A DNA stretch of 46,246 nt from Truepera sp. bin119 (GTDB lineage Bacteria; Deinococcota; Deinococci; Deinococcales; Trueperaceae), in NCBI GenBank assembly GCA_002239005.1, contig MPNL01000027.1, forward strand, positions 1 through 46,246. Reading direction: 5' to 3'. Position 1 is the stretch's first letter, and each line of letters starts with the position of its first letter. Made by a program: the position numbers and the translations under genes. Below, one piece after another: positions 23,817-30,604 of this stretch. The notes under the pieces were generated by a model. That model was not told where the DNA came from, did not search any database, and was given only the letters and a program-made list of their open reading frames with translations.

Positions 23817-24350
23817 AGCGGCATGACATTCCGCTGTGATACAATGAGGCTGCGCTGAACAACCATCCTACGGGGTGGAATTGACGTTCGGCGTAAAGGG
23901 GGTGGCCATTGTGGAAAACTTTGTTTCCGCTTTGGTACCTCGAAGCCGACTCCCTATCGAGTAGGATGCCGGTTTTGCACCCGGCACTCCCGGATTCTGG
24001 AACGCCGGATCGGAGGTGGCTCCTGCTGGTAAAGGTAGGACTGGGCCACCTCACGATGGCGGAAAAGTCTTTGGGGCGGTTTCGCGCTAGGCTTCAGCCT
24101 GACAAAACATCAGGTCGTGTGCGCGAAGGTGACCTACAACCGTGTCTGAGCGGGAATAGGCGGCCCGTTTGGAGTCCCTGCCCAGGGATGGAGTGTATCC
24201 GCTAGTCGGAGAGCCTAACCTTGGGGGCACAGCCGCTGCTAACGGCATGGCCCAAGGTGCAAAGCACCGGTGGGAACGTGGTCGGATTCTCAAAATCAGG
24301 GTCTACGTAAACCCTGGAGGAGGGTTACCTGGCCACGTTCACCTTTTTCT
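23817..24350 (+). ncRNA. Putative large structured non-coding RNA (~530 nt)
   Basis: No convincing protein is encoded, yet nested complementary arms fill the stretch. Examples: CGCTGAAC 23853 with GTTCGGCG 23886 around CCATCC/GGGTGG; ACAATG 23841 with CATTGT 23907; GAGGTGGC 24013 with GCCACCTC 24045; TTCGCGC 24081 with GCGCGAA 24121 around AGGC-TTCA-GCCT; CCTTGGG 24219 with CCCAAGG 24251 around GCCG/CGGC. The last is GAACGTGG 24274 with CCACGTTC 24333 around CAGGGT/ACCCTG, followed by TTTTT at 24344, like an intrinsic terminator. It has the size and complexity of large ornate bacterial RNAs (ROOL, OLE, GOLLD), but I do not recognise the class, and I see no group I/II intron or RNase P core. 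Confidence 0.6.
24274..24348 (+). terminator. Terminator-like 3' end of putative RNA
   Basis: An 8-bp stem GAACGTGG/CCACGTTC encloses an inner 6-bp hairpin and is followed after 3 nt by five T residues. Confidence 0.45.
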
Positions 24351-24417
24351 CAACTCCTAGCCCAGTTCAAGTGCAAAATCCCCACCCCCTTCCCACCCCA
24401 TGTGCAATAATTACCGT

Positions 24418-24804
24418 ATGTTACAGAACAGATTGGCTACTGACGGCACACATGGCTATCGTGATACACTCCCGCCCAAGAAGGAGTTGATCGATTACAT
24501 GACCGACCAAGAGAGAAGGGCGAAACGAGGAGAGACGCAAGAGAAGATAGAGGACGCTGAGGAGTTCCTACAACTTATCGAAAAAAGAATTGGGGAGCAC
24601 ATAGACGAGTTCGAACAAACAGTGGGGTATCTCGAAAACGAATTGAAAACGAAAGACGGAGCCCCAACGTTTGGGCCAAAAGTGGGCTCCGAATTTGACT
24701 ACCCGGCTAAGGGGGGAGTTGAAGAACTAATCACTGGCCTGAGAGAAAAAAGAAGTGAACTCTCAAACCTTAAACGGGAATTAAAAAGGTACATAAGGCG
24801 CTAA
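24418..24804 (+). CDS. Small coiled-coil protein, transposon cargo
   Basis: 128 aa from ATG 24418, which has AATAAT 6 nt upstream; ATG 24400 and ATG 24499 are in-frame alternatives. The C-terminal two thirds are heptad-rich: QEKIEDAEEFLQLIEKRIGE, HIDEFEQTVGYLENELK and EELITGLREKRSELSNLKRE. A short Gly/Pro segment (GAPTFGPKVGSEFDYPAKGG) separates two helical arms, so it may fold as a helical hairpin. It is the last gene before the right transposon end. No family recognised. Confidence 0.55.
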   Translation: MLQNRLATDGTHGYRDTLPPKKELIDYMTDQERRAKRGETQEKIEDAEEFLQLIEKRIGEHIDEFEQTVGYLENELKTKDGAPTFGPKVGSEFDYPAKGGVEELITGLREKRSELSNLKRELKRYIRR

Positions 24805-24822
24805 ATGGTTTTCGACCTTGGA

Positions 24823-24848
24823 TTTCGGCACTTTCCTACATAATTCCC
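24823..24848 (-). repeat. Right terminal inverted repeat
   Basis: The reverse complement begins GGGAATTATGTAGGAAAGTG and ends CCGAAA, matching the left end at 24 of 26 positions; CCAAGGTC follows 1 nt inside it. Confidence 0.93.
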
Positions 24849-24856
24849 TATCCAAA
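24849..24856. repeat. Target site duplication, right copy
   Basis: TATCCAAA, identical to 10930-10937. Confidence 0.93.
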
Positions 24857-25002
24857 CGGATATAGATGCCCTTCTTCGGCTGTGGCATCTGGAGCTCGAC
24901 CCGCTGCCAGAAGCTTTCATCGGCCTCCGGGATCTCCGCAGAGTCGATCTCCTGATCCTGGATCGCCTCAATCTCCTTTAGTCGCTTTGCTGAGATGCTC
25001 AT
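24849..25002 (-). pseudogene. brnA: brnA antitoxin, N-terminal half (split by transposon)
   Basis: Codes for MSISAKRLKEIEAIQDQEID, IPEADESFWQRVELQMPQPK and KGIYIRLD, the N-terminal part of BrnA (IPExDExFW...MPxPKK). After LD the frame runs into the terminal repeat and adds 22 foreign residues before a stop. The missing half is at 10811-10929, and together they give a 90-aa BrnA. BrnA neutralises BrnT and represses the operon. Its start overlaps the 3' end of the decayed brnT, the standard brnTA order. Confidence 0.92.
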
Positions 25003-25250
25003 AGTATGCCCTCCGCTCTCTGGAGTTGGCCTTGCGGGCCGAGATCAGCCGAATTCGGCCACTACGGCTGGTGTGAACCACGACGATGACGACCGACTCA
25101 CTGAGTTGCAGCTGATAAAGCGCTCCTCTCCATAGTCCTGGCGCTTATCTGGAGCAGTAGGTAGGCGCCCGGAGAAGATGACGCTGGCCTCCTCGAAATG
25201 GATGCCGTTCGTCCCATGACCTCCTCCGATGCAAAGTGGAACGGTAAAGA
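24968..25250 (-). pseudogene. brnT: brnT toxin, frameshifted
   Basis: Recognisable BrnT pieces lie in different frames: GIHFEEASVIFSGRL and DYGEERFISCNS in one, then SVVIVVVHTSRSGRIRLISA and RKANSRERRAYYE in another, with the stop at 24968 inside brnA. At least one frameshift (near 25085) separates them, and the N-terminal WDxxK part is not clear. BrnT is a ribosome-independent RNase toxin. This copy is probably dead, which would make loss of the antitoxin harmless. Confidence 0.75.
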
Positions 25251-25424
25251 AGGTTGAGAGGACATCTTTGGAGTTCCAGTGATTTCCTTTGAGTCCGTTG
25301 CGTCAGAATCTTGCTGCCTCGCCTGTCCCTTAGGCCCAAGACCAGTGCTCCCTACGCCCTCAGTAGCCGCTCGATCCCGGACGGATCCGCTGGATCCATA
25401 GCGAAGTCCAGGCTCTTCTGCTGT

Positions 25425-25496
25425 TAGCCCTCGAGAGGCCCAGCGGCGTAGCACCGTCATGCTGGGGCATCGTGGGCGATTCCCAGCCGCCTGCCT
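25425..25496 (-). repeat. Dispersed repeat A, copy 4 (degenerate)
   Basis: On the minus strand ggcggctgggaatcgcccac is followed by gatgcc and tctcgagggct, matching the order of copy 1. It lies downstream of the second ankyrin gene. Confidence 0.4.
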
Positions 25497-25540
25497 GCTA
25501 CGCCTAGGCCAGCGTTGTCCCGGCTGCGGCACCGCAACTC

Positions 25541-26323
25541 TTACCTAAAGCGAGCGTCGTTTAGTCGCCGGTAGGCGTCTGTACCGCTGAGGGCTTCGTT
25601 CTCCTGGGCGAGGTCCCAGGGGGTGTTGCCCTCGTGGCCCCGAACGGTCGCGTCTGCACCGGCGTCGAGTAGGGCTTCGACGATGGCGGGGTTGCCGTTG
25701 GCCCAGGCTGCAAGGTGTAGGGAGGTCCAGTTGTACACGTCCTCCCGCGCATCCACAGCTGCCCCAGCGTCTATCAGGACTGTGATGACAGAAGGACTGT
25801 CGTTGTACCTGGCTGCAAGATGCAGGGGGAGCCAGCCGTACGCGTCCTCCCGCGCATCCACAGCTGCCCCAGCGTCTATCAGGACTGTGATGATGGCGGG
25901 ATTGTCGTTGAACCGGGCCGCAAGGTGCAGGGGGGTCCAGCCGTACCGGTCCTCCCACGCGCCCACATCTGCCCCAGCGTCCAGCAGGACTGTGACGATG
26001 GCGGGACTATCATTGAACCCGGCTGCAAGGTGTAGGGGGGTGTTGCCATCGTCATCCCTGGCACCCACATCTGCCCCCGCAGCCACCAGGGCCGTGGTGA
26101 CGGCGAGGTTATCGTTAAACCAAACCGCCCAGTGCAGGGGGGTGTAGCTCAACCCGATGGTCCGAGCATTCAGATCTGCCCCGGCAGCTAGACAGCTCTC
26201 CACCTCTGCCGGCGTGGCCGACAGGAAGAATAGGCTCGTGTTCCACCCCTCACACCCCTGGGTGAGCCCCTGGCTCGCTAGTGCGAATACCCATCCGGCC
26301 ACCAGCAGGTATCTCAGTCTCAT
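25541..26323 (-). CDS. Exported ankyrin-repeat protein (paralogue 2)
   Basis: 260 aa. Signal peptide MRLRYLLVAGWVFALASQGL; then the CEGWNT...SATPAEVESCLAAGAD module shared with the gene at 703, and about six ankyrin repeats (TPLHLAAGFND, TPLHLAARFND, LPLHLAARYND and others) of 33-35 residues. The tail GTDAYRRLNDARFR is shared too. Two cysteines bracket the first module in both paralogues and may form a disulfide. Middle repeats are nearly identical in DNA: 51 bp are equal between 25738 and 25844 blocks, suggesting recent expansion. ATG 26323 has ggagg 7 nt upstream, unlike the leaderless paralogue. Probable envelope protein-binding role. Confidence 0.88.
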   Translation of the reverse strand: MRLRYLLVAGWVFALASQGLTQGCEGWNTSLFFLSATPAEVESCLAAGADLNARTIGLSYTPLHWAVWFNDNLAVTTALVAAGADVGARDDDGNTPLHLAAGFNDSPAIVTVLLDAGADVGAWEDRYGWTPLHLAARFNDNPAIITVLIDAGAAVDAREDAYGWLPLHLAARYNDSPSVITVLIDAGAAVDAREDVYNWTSLHLAAWANGNPAIVEALLDAGADATVRGHEGNTPWDLAQENEALSGTDAYRRLNDARFR

Positions 26324-26397
26324 GGTTTTCCTCCAAGGTCGGACAGCCCGGCTTCGTTGGGCCTGTAGACCCCGTCTTTGCTTCGGGTCTACCCCAT

Positions 26398-26476
26398 CCT
26401 ACTTCCGATACCTCAACCTCGCCACCGCCCCACGACCGGCCAACTCCGCCCGGGCATAGCGCTCCGGCATCGTCGG
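26398..26476 (-). repeat. Dispersed repeat A, copy 3
   Basis: The minus strand reads atgccggagcgctatgcccg and then ggggcggtggcgaggttgag. The conceptual peptide is MPERYARAELAGRGAVARLR plus YRK and a stop, close to copy 1. It lies between the second ankyrin gene and the second YceI-like gene. The remainder of 26324-26643 shows no gene. Confidence 0.7.
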
Positions 26477-26643
26477 CCTCGAGGCCACTTTCGTCGAAGC
26501 GGCTCGATCTAGGAAACAGACTCTTACAGGGCCCTTGCTTAGACCTAGACGAGTACCCGGCCGGATAGGTGGATCCATCCCTGGCCCAAGACGAACTCAG
26601 ATCCGCTCACTCGCACCGCCTCACCCCAGCAGGGGCGATTTTT

Positions 26644-27297
26644 CTAATAGTTGGGACCTTCTCGAGCGGGCCTGACAGAGTCTGAGTCTGAGAGGACTGC
26701 GTCGAAGAACAGCTGCAGAATCACCTCATCCGCGACCCAGCTAACCCCCGGCCAGTTGGGGATGCGGAGACCGTAGTCGCGCCAGAGGATCGTCGTCGAG
26801 GCCTTTCCCTTTAGCTTCGTCTCGGACATGACCCTCACGGTCGCATCGAAGACCGCCTCGTTAGTGCTGTCGCGGATCCTGAGCATGCCGGTGATCTGCA
26901 GCTCGAGGGTGTCTCCCACCTGGACGAGGGGGGGCATTCCCGTAATCGCCGTGGGTTCGAAGGTGATATAGCGATACTGGTCCCGATTCGCTTGCAGGAT
27001 CCGCCTGATGACGACGCGATCCCTGGCTCTCCTGTCGCCATCAAGGTCGCGGGCATCGATGGTGATGGTGCCGACCGAGGTGCTTAAGGGGTCGTTCCGA
27101 TCGAACTGCACCGTGCCGGTCACCAGGGGAGTGATGCCGATGGCAGTGGTATCGCGATTTCGAAACACCTCGTCGATTCGGTAACGAGCCTCCGTGCCCT
27201 CCACCAGCTGGAAAACCGGGGCTCCCATATCCTGGGCGAGGGCTGCTGCGGTCGCCAGCGCCAGGATGACTGCTGCAAGTAATCCTCGTTTTCCCAT
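26644..27297 (-). CDS. Exported YceI-like protein (paralogue 2)
   Basis: 217 aa, closely similar to 8654-9268 over the whole length. Signal peptide MGKRGLLAAVILALATAAAL, then the same YceI-like blocks: TGTVQFDRNDPLSTSVGTIT, RARDRVVIRRIL, YRYITFEPTAITGMP and LELQITGMLRIRD. The C-terminus is 13 residues longer (ending SDSVRPAREGPNY). YceI proteins bind isoprenoid-type lipids in the envelope, inferred here. On the minus strand it precedes the ankyrin gene, whereas the left copies are about 7.4 kb apart. ATG 27297 has TATAGT 7 nt upstream. Confidence 0.85.
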   Translation of the reverse strand: MGKRGLLAAVILALATAAALAQDMGAPVFQLVEGTEARYRIDEVFRNRDTTAIGITPLVTGTVQFDRNDPLSTSVGTITIDARDLDGDRRARDRVVIRRILQANRDQYRYITFEPTAITGMPPLVQVGDTLELQITGMLRIRDSTNEAVFDATVRVMSETKLKGKASTTILWRDYGLRIPNWPGVSWVADEVILQLFFDAVLSDSDSVRPAREGPNY

Positions 27298-27304
27298 GCC
27301 AATT

Positions 27305-27310
27305 ACTATA
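27305..27310 (-). promoter_or_regulatory. -10 box of YceI-like gene 2 (leaderless)
   Basis: TATAGT on the minus strand, 7 nt before ATG 27297. Confidence 0.55.
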
Positions 27311-27318
27311 GCATTTAC

Positions 27319-27443
27319 GAGTCCGTTCCATAAGCTGCGGGTGGCCCTGTTCCATGGCGTAGCGCGTCACTCCCTGACCCCCAAAGCTAGTAGGTGGAAC
27401 CCTTACTGACCTTGGGCGGACGCTCGATTTATGGAACGGACTC
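27319..27443. repeat. 125-bp MITE-like inverted-repeat unit
   Basis: Ends are perfect 15-bp inverted repeats: GAGTCCGTTCCATAA at 27319-27333 and TTATGGAACGGACTC at 27429-27443, with 95 bp between. No gene lies inside and no clear target duplication is visible. GAGTCCG also appears in the dispersed GGACTCT motif of this window. The gap 27298-27715 holds nothing else I can support. Confidence 0.6.
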
Positions 27444-27703
27444 TGAGGACTCTCTGGGGGTGCAGGGCAGCTCTTGCTGTCGGTCACTCGCCATCCTGGC
27501 TCTCGTAGGGGCAGGGCCGGTTCGGCCAGCTTCCTGAGCCGCAAAGCCGGCCGCTTCAAGATGGAGACGCTGCTGCCGAGATCCGGCAACACCTTCGGGG
27601 TAGGGCCTAGGGTGGCACCCGACTGCTGCTCCGAAAGCCAGCTCCGCTCGGTCCCCCTGCCCGCCGGGTGGGTGCAGGGCCGAAGCTCGACCACCGGGCG
27701 CGG

Positions 27704-27709
27704 TACGCT
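27704..27709 (+). promoter_or_regulatory. -10 box of adenosyltransferase gene (leaderless)
   Basis: TACGCT, 6 nt before ATG 27716. Confidence 0.45.
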
Positions 27710-27715
27710 AAAGCC

Positions 27716-28276
27716 ATGAAGATCTACACCCGGACAGGGGATGACGGCTCCACCGGCCTCTTCGGGGGTGGGCGGGTGGCGAAGGACGATCTCAGGGTTC
27801 AGGCCTACGGCTCGGTGGACGAGGCGAACTCGGTCCTCGGCCTCGCGAGGGCGGCTGCCGCAGGGCGGTTCGGGGAGGTTGACGGCCTGCTCGAGCGACT
27901 TCAGAGCGCCCTGTTCGATCTGGGGGCAGAACTGGCCTGCCCCCGGGGCAACCCGGCGAGCGCTCACCTGACCCCGATGACCGGGCGCGACGTGTCCGAA
28001 CTCGAGGCGGCGATCGACCGCTTCAGCGCAGAGACCGAGCCGCTCACGAATTTCATCCTGCCCGGTGGCCACCCCGCCGGTGCGGCTCTTCACCTCGCCA
28101 GAGCCGTGACCCGCAGAGCGGAGCGCACGGTCGTAGCTCTCGCCAGGGAGCAGGAGGTCAATCCTCAGGTCCTGGCCTATCTCAACCGGCTCTCCGACCT
28201 CCTCTTTACCCTGGCCAGGGTCGTGAACCAGCGGGCCGGTGTCGGCGAGACCTCCTGGACCAAGCGCGAGGGTTAG
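27716..28276 (+). CDS. ATP:cob(I)alamin adenosyltransferase, PduO type
   Basis: 186 aa. Transfers the adenosyl group of ATP to cob(I)alamin to make coenzyme B12. The N-terminal ATP-binding signature is clear, MKIYTRTGDDGSTGLFGGGR, followed by VQAYGSVDEANSVLGLAR. LTNFILPGGHPAGAALHLAR and AVTRRAERTVVAL complete the four-helix bundle, and it ends LNRLSDLLFTLARVVNQRAG. ATG 27716 is used rather than the upstream in-frame start at 27668 because the conserved N-terminus and the -10 box agree. No other B12 gene is nearby. Confidence 0.95.
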   Translation: MKIYTRTGDDGSTGLFGGGRVAKDDLRVQAYGSVDEANSVLGLARAAAAGRFGEVDGLLERLQSALFDLGAELACPRGNPASAHLTPMTGRDVSELEAAIDRFSAETEPLTNFILPGGHPAGAALHLARAVTRRAERTVVALAREQEVNPQVLAYLNRLSDLLFTLARVVNQRAGVGETSWTKREG

Positions 28277-28354
28277 GGTGGCCGCTGCGGTCCCGTGCTC
28301 GACGCCAGAGTACGCTAGGGAGGCAAGGACGAAGGGGAGCTTCGACCGGGCTGA

Positions 28355-29419
28355 TCAGGGCCTGGGGGACCTCAGCGCCTCGAGGTCTTCGATCCCCCTG
28401 GCGTCGAGGATGCTGAGGAGTTCGCGGTTAAGGTTCCGTGCCCAGCCGGGACCGTGGTAGATCAGTCCGGTGTAGACCTGAACCAGGCTCGCCCCCGCCT
28501 CCAGCCGCTCGAACAGATCGGCAGCGCTGTCGACCCCGCCCACCGAGATGATGGGCAGGTCGCTGGCGGCGACCAGCTGCTTAAGGATCTGCAGCGACGC
28601 CCGGGCCAGAGGTCTGCCCGAGAGACCGCCGGGCTCGCTCGAGGCCACACCCGGCCTGGAGCGGGTGGTGTTGGTCGCGACGAAGCCGTCGAAACCGTGC
28701 TCTTCGGCACCGGCCGCTAGCTCCTCGACCTGTCCGGGCTCCAGATCCGGTGCGATCTTCAGCAGCAGCGGCTTGGCGCCCAACGCCGTGCGGAGGCCGG
28801 TTACGGCCTGGAGCAGCGGACCTAAGTGCTCGGCCGACTGAAGCTCGGTCAGTCCCGGCGTGTTGGGAGAGCTGATGTTCACGACGAGATAGTCGGCGTG
28901 AGGCCAGAGTTGCTCCAGCGCCGCCCGGTAGTCGCCTGCAGCCTCCTCGGTGGCGACCCTCATCGTCTTGCCGATGTTGATGCCGACCGGGATCTCGGGC
29001 CACAGCCCAGCCCGCCGAAGTCTGGCGAGGCGTGAGGCGACCGCCGTCGCACCGTCGTTGTTGAAGCCCATCCGGTTGATCAGTGCGCGCTGCTCGGGGA
29101 GCCGGTAGAGCCGCGGCCTCGGGTTGCCCGGCTGGCCCTCGGCTGTTACGCTCCCCAGTTCGACCGATCCGAACCCCAGCGAGGCCCAGGCGGGGAGGGC
29201 GACCCCGTTCTTGTCGAGGCCGGCGGCGAGGCCGACGGGGTTCGGGAAGTCGAGACCGAGGCAGCGGACCCTGAGGCGGCCACTCGGGAGGACGAGGTGT
29301 CGGGTCAGGGCCCTGAGCAGCGCCGGCCGGTGCGAGAGCGCCGCGAGACCCCGGAGGGTGAGTTCGTGAACCGCCTCCGGATCGAAGTGGAACAGGAGGG
29401 GTCGGATGAGGCGGTACAT
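28355..29419 (-). CDS. pyrD: Dihydroorotate dehydrogenase (quinone), class 2
   Basis: 354 aa. Oxidises dihydroorotate to orotate with a membrane quinone, the fourth step of pyrimidine synthesis. The N-terminal amphipathic helix region, MYRLIRPLLFHFDPEAVHEL, marks class 2. NPVGLAAGLDKNG, FGSVELGSVTAEGQPGNPRP, NRMGFNNDGA, the catalytic-Ser segment VNISSPNTPGL, KIAPDL, TNTTRSRPG, SVGGVDSAAD and VQVYTGLIYHGPG all match. The frame extends to 29758, but that part overlaps scpA and lacks sense. ATG 29419 has TAGACT 7 nt upstream. Divergent from scpA. Confidence 0.97.
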   Translation of the reverse strand: MYRLIRPLLFHFDPEAVHELTLRGLAALSHRPALLRALTRHLVLPSGRLRVRCLGLDFPNPVGLAAGLDKNGVALPAWASLGFGSVELGSVTAEGQPGNPRPRLYRLPEQRALINRMGFNNDGATAVASRLARLRRAGLWPEIPVGINIGKTMRVATEEAAGDYRAALEQLWPHADYLVVNISSPNTPGLTELQSAEHLGPLLQAVTGLRTALGAKPLLLKIAPDLEPGQVEELAAGAEEHGFDGFVATNTTRSRPGVASSEPGGLSGRPLARASLQILKQLVAASDLPIISVGGVDSAADLFERLEAGASLVQVYTGLIYHGPGWARNLNRELLSILDARGIEDLEALRSPRP

Positions 29420-29426
29420 CCGCCCC

Positions 29427-29432
29427 AGTCTA
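29427..29432 (-). promoter_or_regulatory. -10 box of pyrD (leaderless)
   Basis: TAGACT on the minus strand, 7 nt before ATG 29419. Confidence 0.55.
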
Positions 29433-29505
29433 CCCGCGCCCTGGCCAGGGAGCCGGGGCGGCCCGAGTGAGGCGGATTCGATGTTGGGGCTAGCCCGGAG
29501 CGTGT

Positions 29506-29511
29506 TAGACT
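29506..29511 (+). promoter_or_regulatory. -10 box of scpA (leaderless)
   Basis: TAGACT, 7 nt before GTG 29519. The same hexamer and spacing as the divergent pyrD. Confidence 0.55.
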
Positions 29512-29518
29512 TACCGGA

Positions 29519-30241
29519 GTGGTGGATGAAAGCCGCTTTTCTGTCGTTCAGGACGCATTCCAGGGCACGCTCAGCGAGCTCGCCTATGCCTTGCGGACTG
29601 GGGATGTCGCCTCCGCCGATATCGACCTCGTTGAGCTTGTCCGCTCCTTCCTGACCTTCTTCGAGCGGGTCGCCGCTCGGGATCTCGCCTCCGCTAGCGA
29701 GGCACTCCCACAGGTAGCGCAGATCGTGGAGCTGAAGATCCGCCTGCTGCTCCCTCACCCCCCGGCGGCCGCCGAGGAGGAGGAGCCTCCGGTGGGGGAG
29801 GAGGTCCTCAGGGTGGTCCTGGAGCTGGAGAAGTTCGAGGGCGCGGTCGATTTCCTCCGAGGGCGCCGAGACCGCCGCCGCCTGCTGCTTCCCGCCCGGA
29901 CCGAGCCCCCGGTCTACGCCCGGCCAGAGCCCCCGGTGCCGATCTCGGTGGGGCGCCTCGCCAGCCTCGCCTCCCGCTTTCGGCTGGGTGCCTATTTTGA
30001 GGTGGCGGTCGAACGCTTCTCGCTGGTAGAGGCGATGCGGCAGCTGGCTCGTTGGCTCTCCGGGGTCGGCCGAGGCGGCTTCCGGGAGCTGGTCGGGGGG
30101 CGCGGCTGGGCCGTGACCACGATCCTCTTCGCAGGCCTGCTCGAACTGATCAAGGAGGGGCAGGTTCGAGCGCGACAGGCCGAGCCCTTCGGCCCGATCG
30201 AGCTCGAGCGCTGCGAGCTCGAGCAGCGCGAGGTGGCCTGA
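29519..30241 (+). CDS. scpA: Segregation and condensation protein A
   Basis: 240 aa kleisin subunit that bridges SMC heads with ScpB in chromosome condensation. N-terminal part: FQGTLSELAYALRTGDVASA, DIDLVELVRSFLTFFERVAA, then ALPQVAQIVELKIRLLLPHP, matching the usual ScpA N-domain order. A Pro/Glu linker follows. The C-terminal winged-helix reads FRELVGGRGWAVTTILFAGL, LELIKEGQVRARQAEPFGPI. It is divergent in sequence from textbook ScpA, as in Deinococcus/Thermus relatives, but the pattern is convincing. No scpB follows directly. Confidence 0.88.
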   Translation: MVDESRFSVVQDAFQGTLSELAYALRTGDVASADIDLVELVRSFLTFFERVAARDLASASEALPQVAQIVELKIRLLLPHPPAAAEEEEPPVGEEVLRVVLELEKFEGAVDFLRGRRDRRRLLLPARTEPPVYARPEPPVPISVGRLASLASRFRLGAYFEVAVERFSLVEAMRQLARWLSGVGRGGFRELVGGRGWAVTTILFAGLLELIKEGQVRARQAEPFGPIELERCELEQREVA

Positions 30242-30319
30242 CCGCGTCGGCCAGATGACGGCGAGCCCTCCCGGGCATGCTACGCTTCCGTCTGGGCAGA
30301 TCGTGCCCCCGGAGGACCG

Positions 30320-30577
30320 ATGGATCAGACTCTGAAGCTGTACACCACCCAGTGGTGCGGCGACTGCATCGTCACCAAGCGCTTCTTAGACAAGCTCTCC
30401 GTCCCCTTTGAAGAGATCAACATCGAGGAGGATCCCGAGGCTGCCGCCTACGTCATGCGGGTTAACGAGGGGCGCCGGAGCGTCCCCACCCTGGTCTTCG
30501 GCGGTGAGGCGACCAGCCTCTCTGGATTTTCGAGGGCGAAGCTCGACGCCTTCCTGAGCCGGCACGGACTCGTCTAG
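30320..30577 (+). CDS. Glutaredoxin-like protein (mycoredoxin type)
   Basis: 85 aa thioredoxin-fold reductase. The active site CGDC is at about residues 13-16 (TTQWCGDCIVTKRFL); cis-Pro is in SVPTLVF and GG/DG position in VFGGE. The WCGDC form resembles mycoredoxins and Deinococcus glutaredoxins that reduce mixed disulfides with low-molecular-weight thiols such as mycothiol or bacillithiol. ATG 30320 has cggagg 4 nt upstream, so this mRNA has a leader. Confidence 0.9.
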   Translation: MDQTLKLYTTQWCGDCIVTKRFLDKLSVPFEEINIEEDPEAAAYVMRVNEGRRSVPTLVFGGEATSLSGFSRAKLDAFLSRHGLV

Positions 30578-30604
30578 TAGACCCGAAGGGGGTGGCCCCC
30601 CTGC

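Larger units (their letters stand above)
10938..24848. mobile_element. 13.9-kb IS1595-type transposon with defence-like cargo
   Basis: 13,911 bp bounded by 26-bp terminal inverted repeats with 24 of 26 positions equal, beginning GGGAATTATGTAG at both ends and containing AGTGCCGAAA. It is flanked by perfect 8-bp direct repeats, TATCCAAA. It interrupts a brnA gene that is restored in frame when the element is removed. The only transposase inside (21150-22124, minus) belongs to the IS1595 family, known for 8-bp duplications and for members with passenger genes. Cargo: an AlbA_2 protein, a Mod/Res pair, an HNH-like lipoprotein, an Mrr nuclease, small proteins and a putative large structured RNA. 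Cargo genes look less GC-rich than the host genes. The size is large for a one-transposase element. Confidence 0.92.

Noticed and set aside
23817-24350. Group II or group I intron, RNase P or tmRNA as identity of the structured stretch
   Set aside because: I see no domain V hairpin, no group I core, no RNase P conserved block and no tmRNA-like tag or acceptor; left unclassified.
22128-24848. A second, nested element with its left end at 22130
   Set aside because: The 14-base match is shorter than the true ends, has no target duplication, and the transposase would lie outside; a promoter operator explains it better.
25738-26060. CRISPR array from regularly spaced repeats
   Set aside because: The repeats are in frame ankyrin modules of one exported protein and the spacers are themselves similar.
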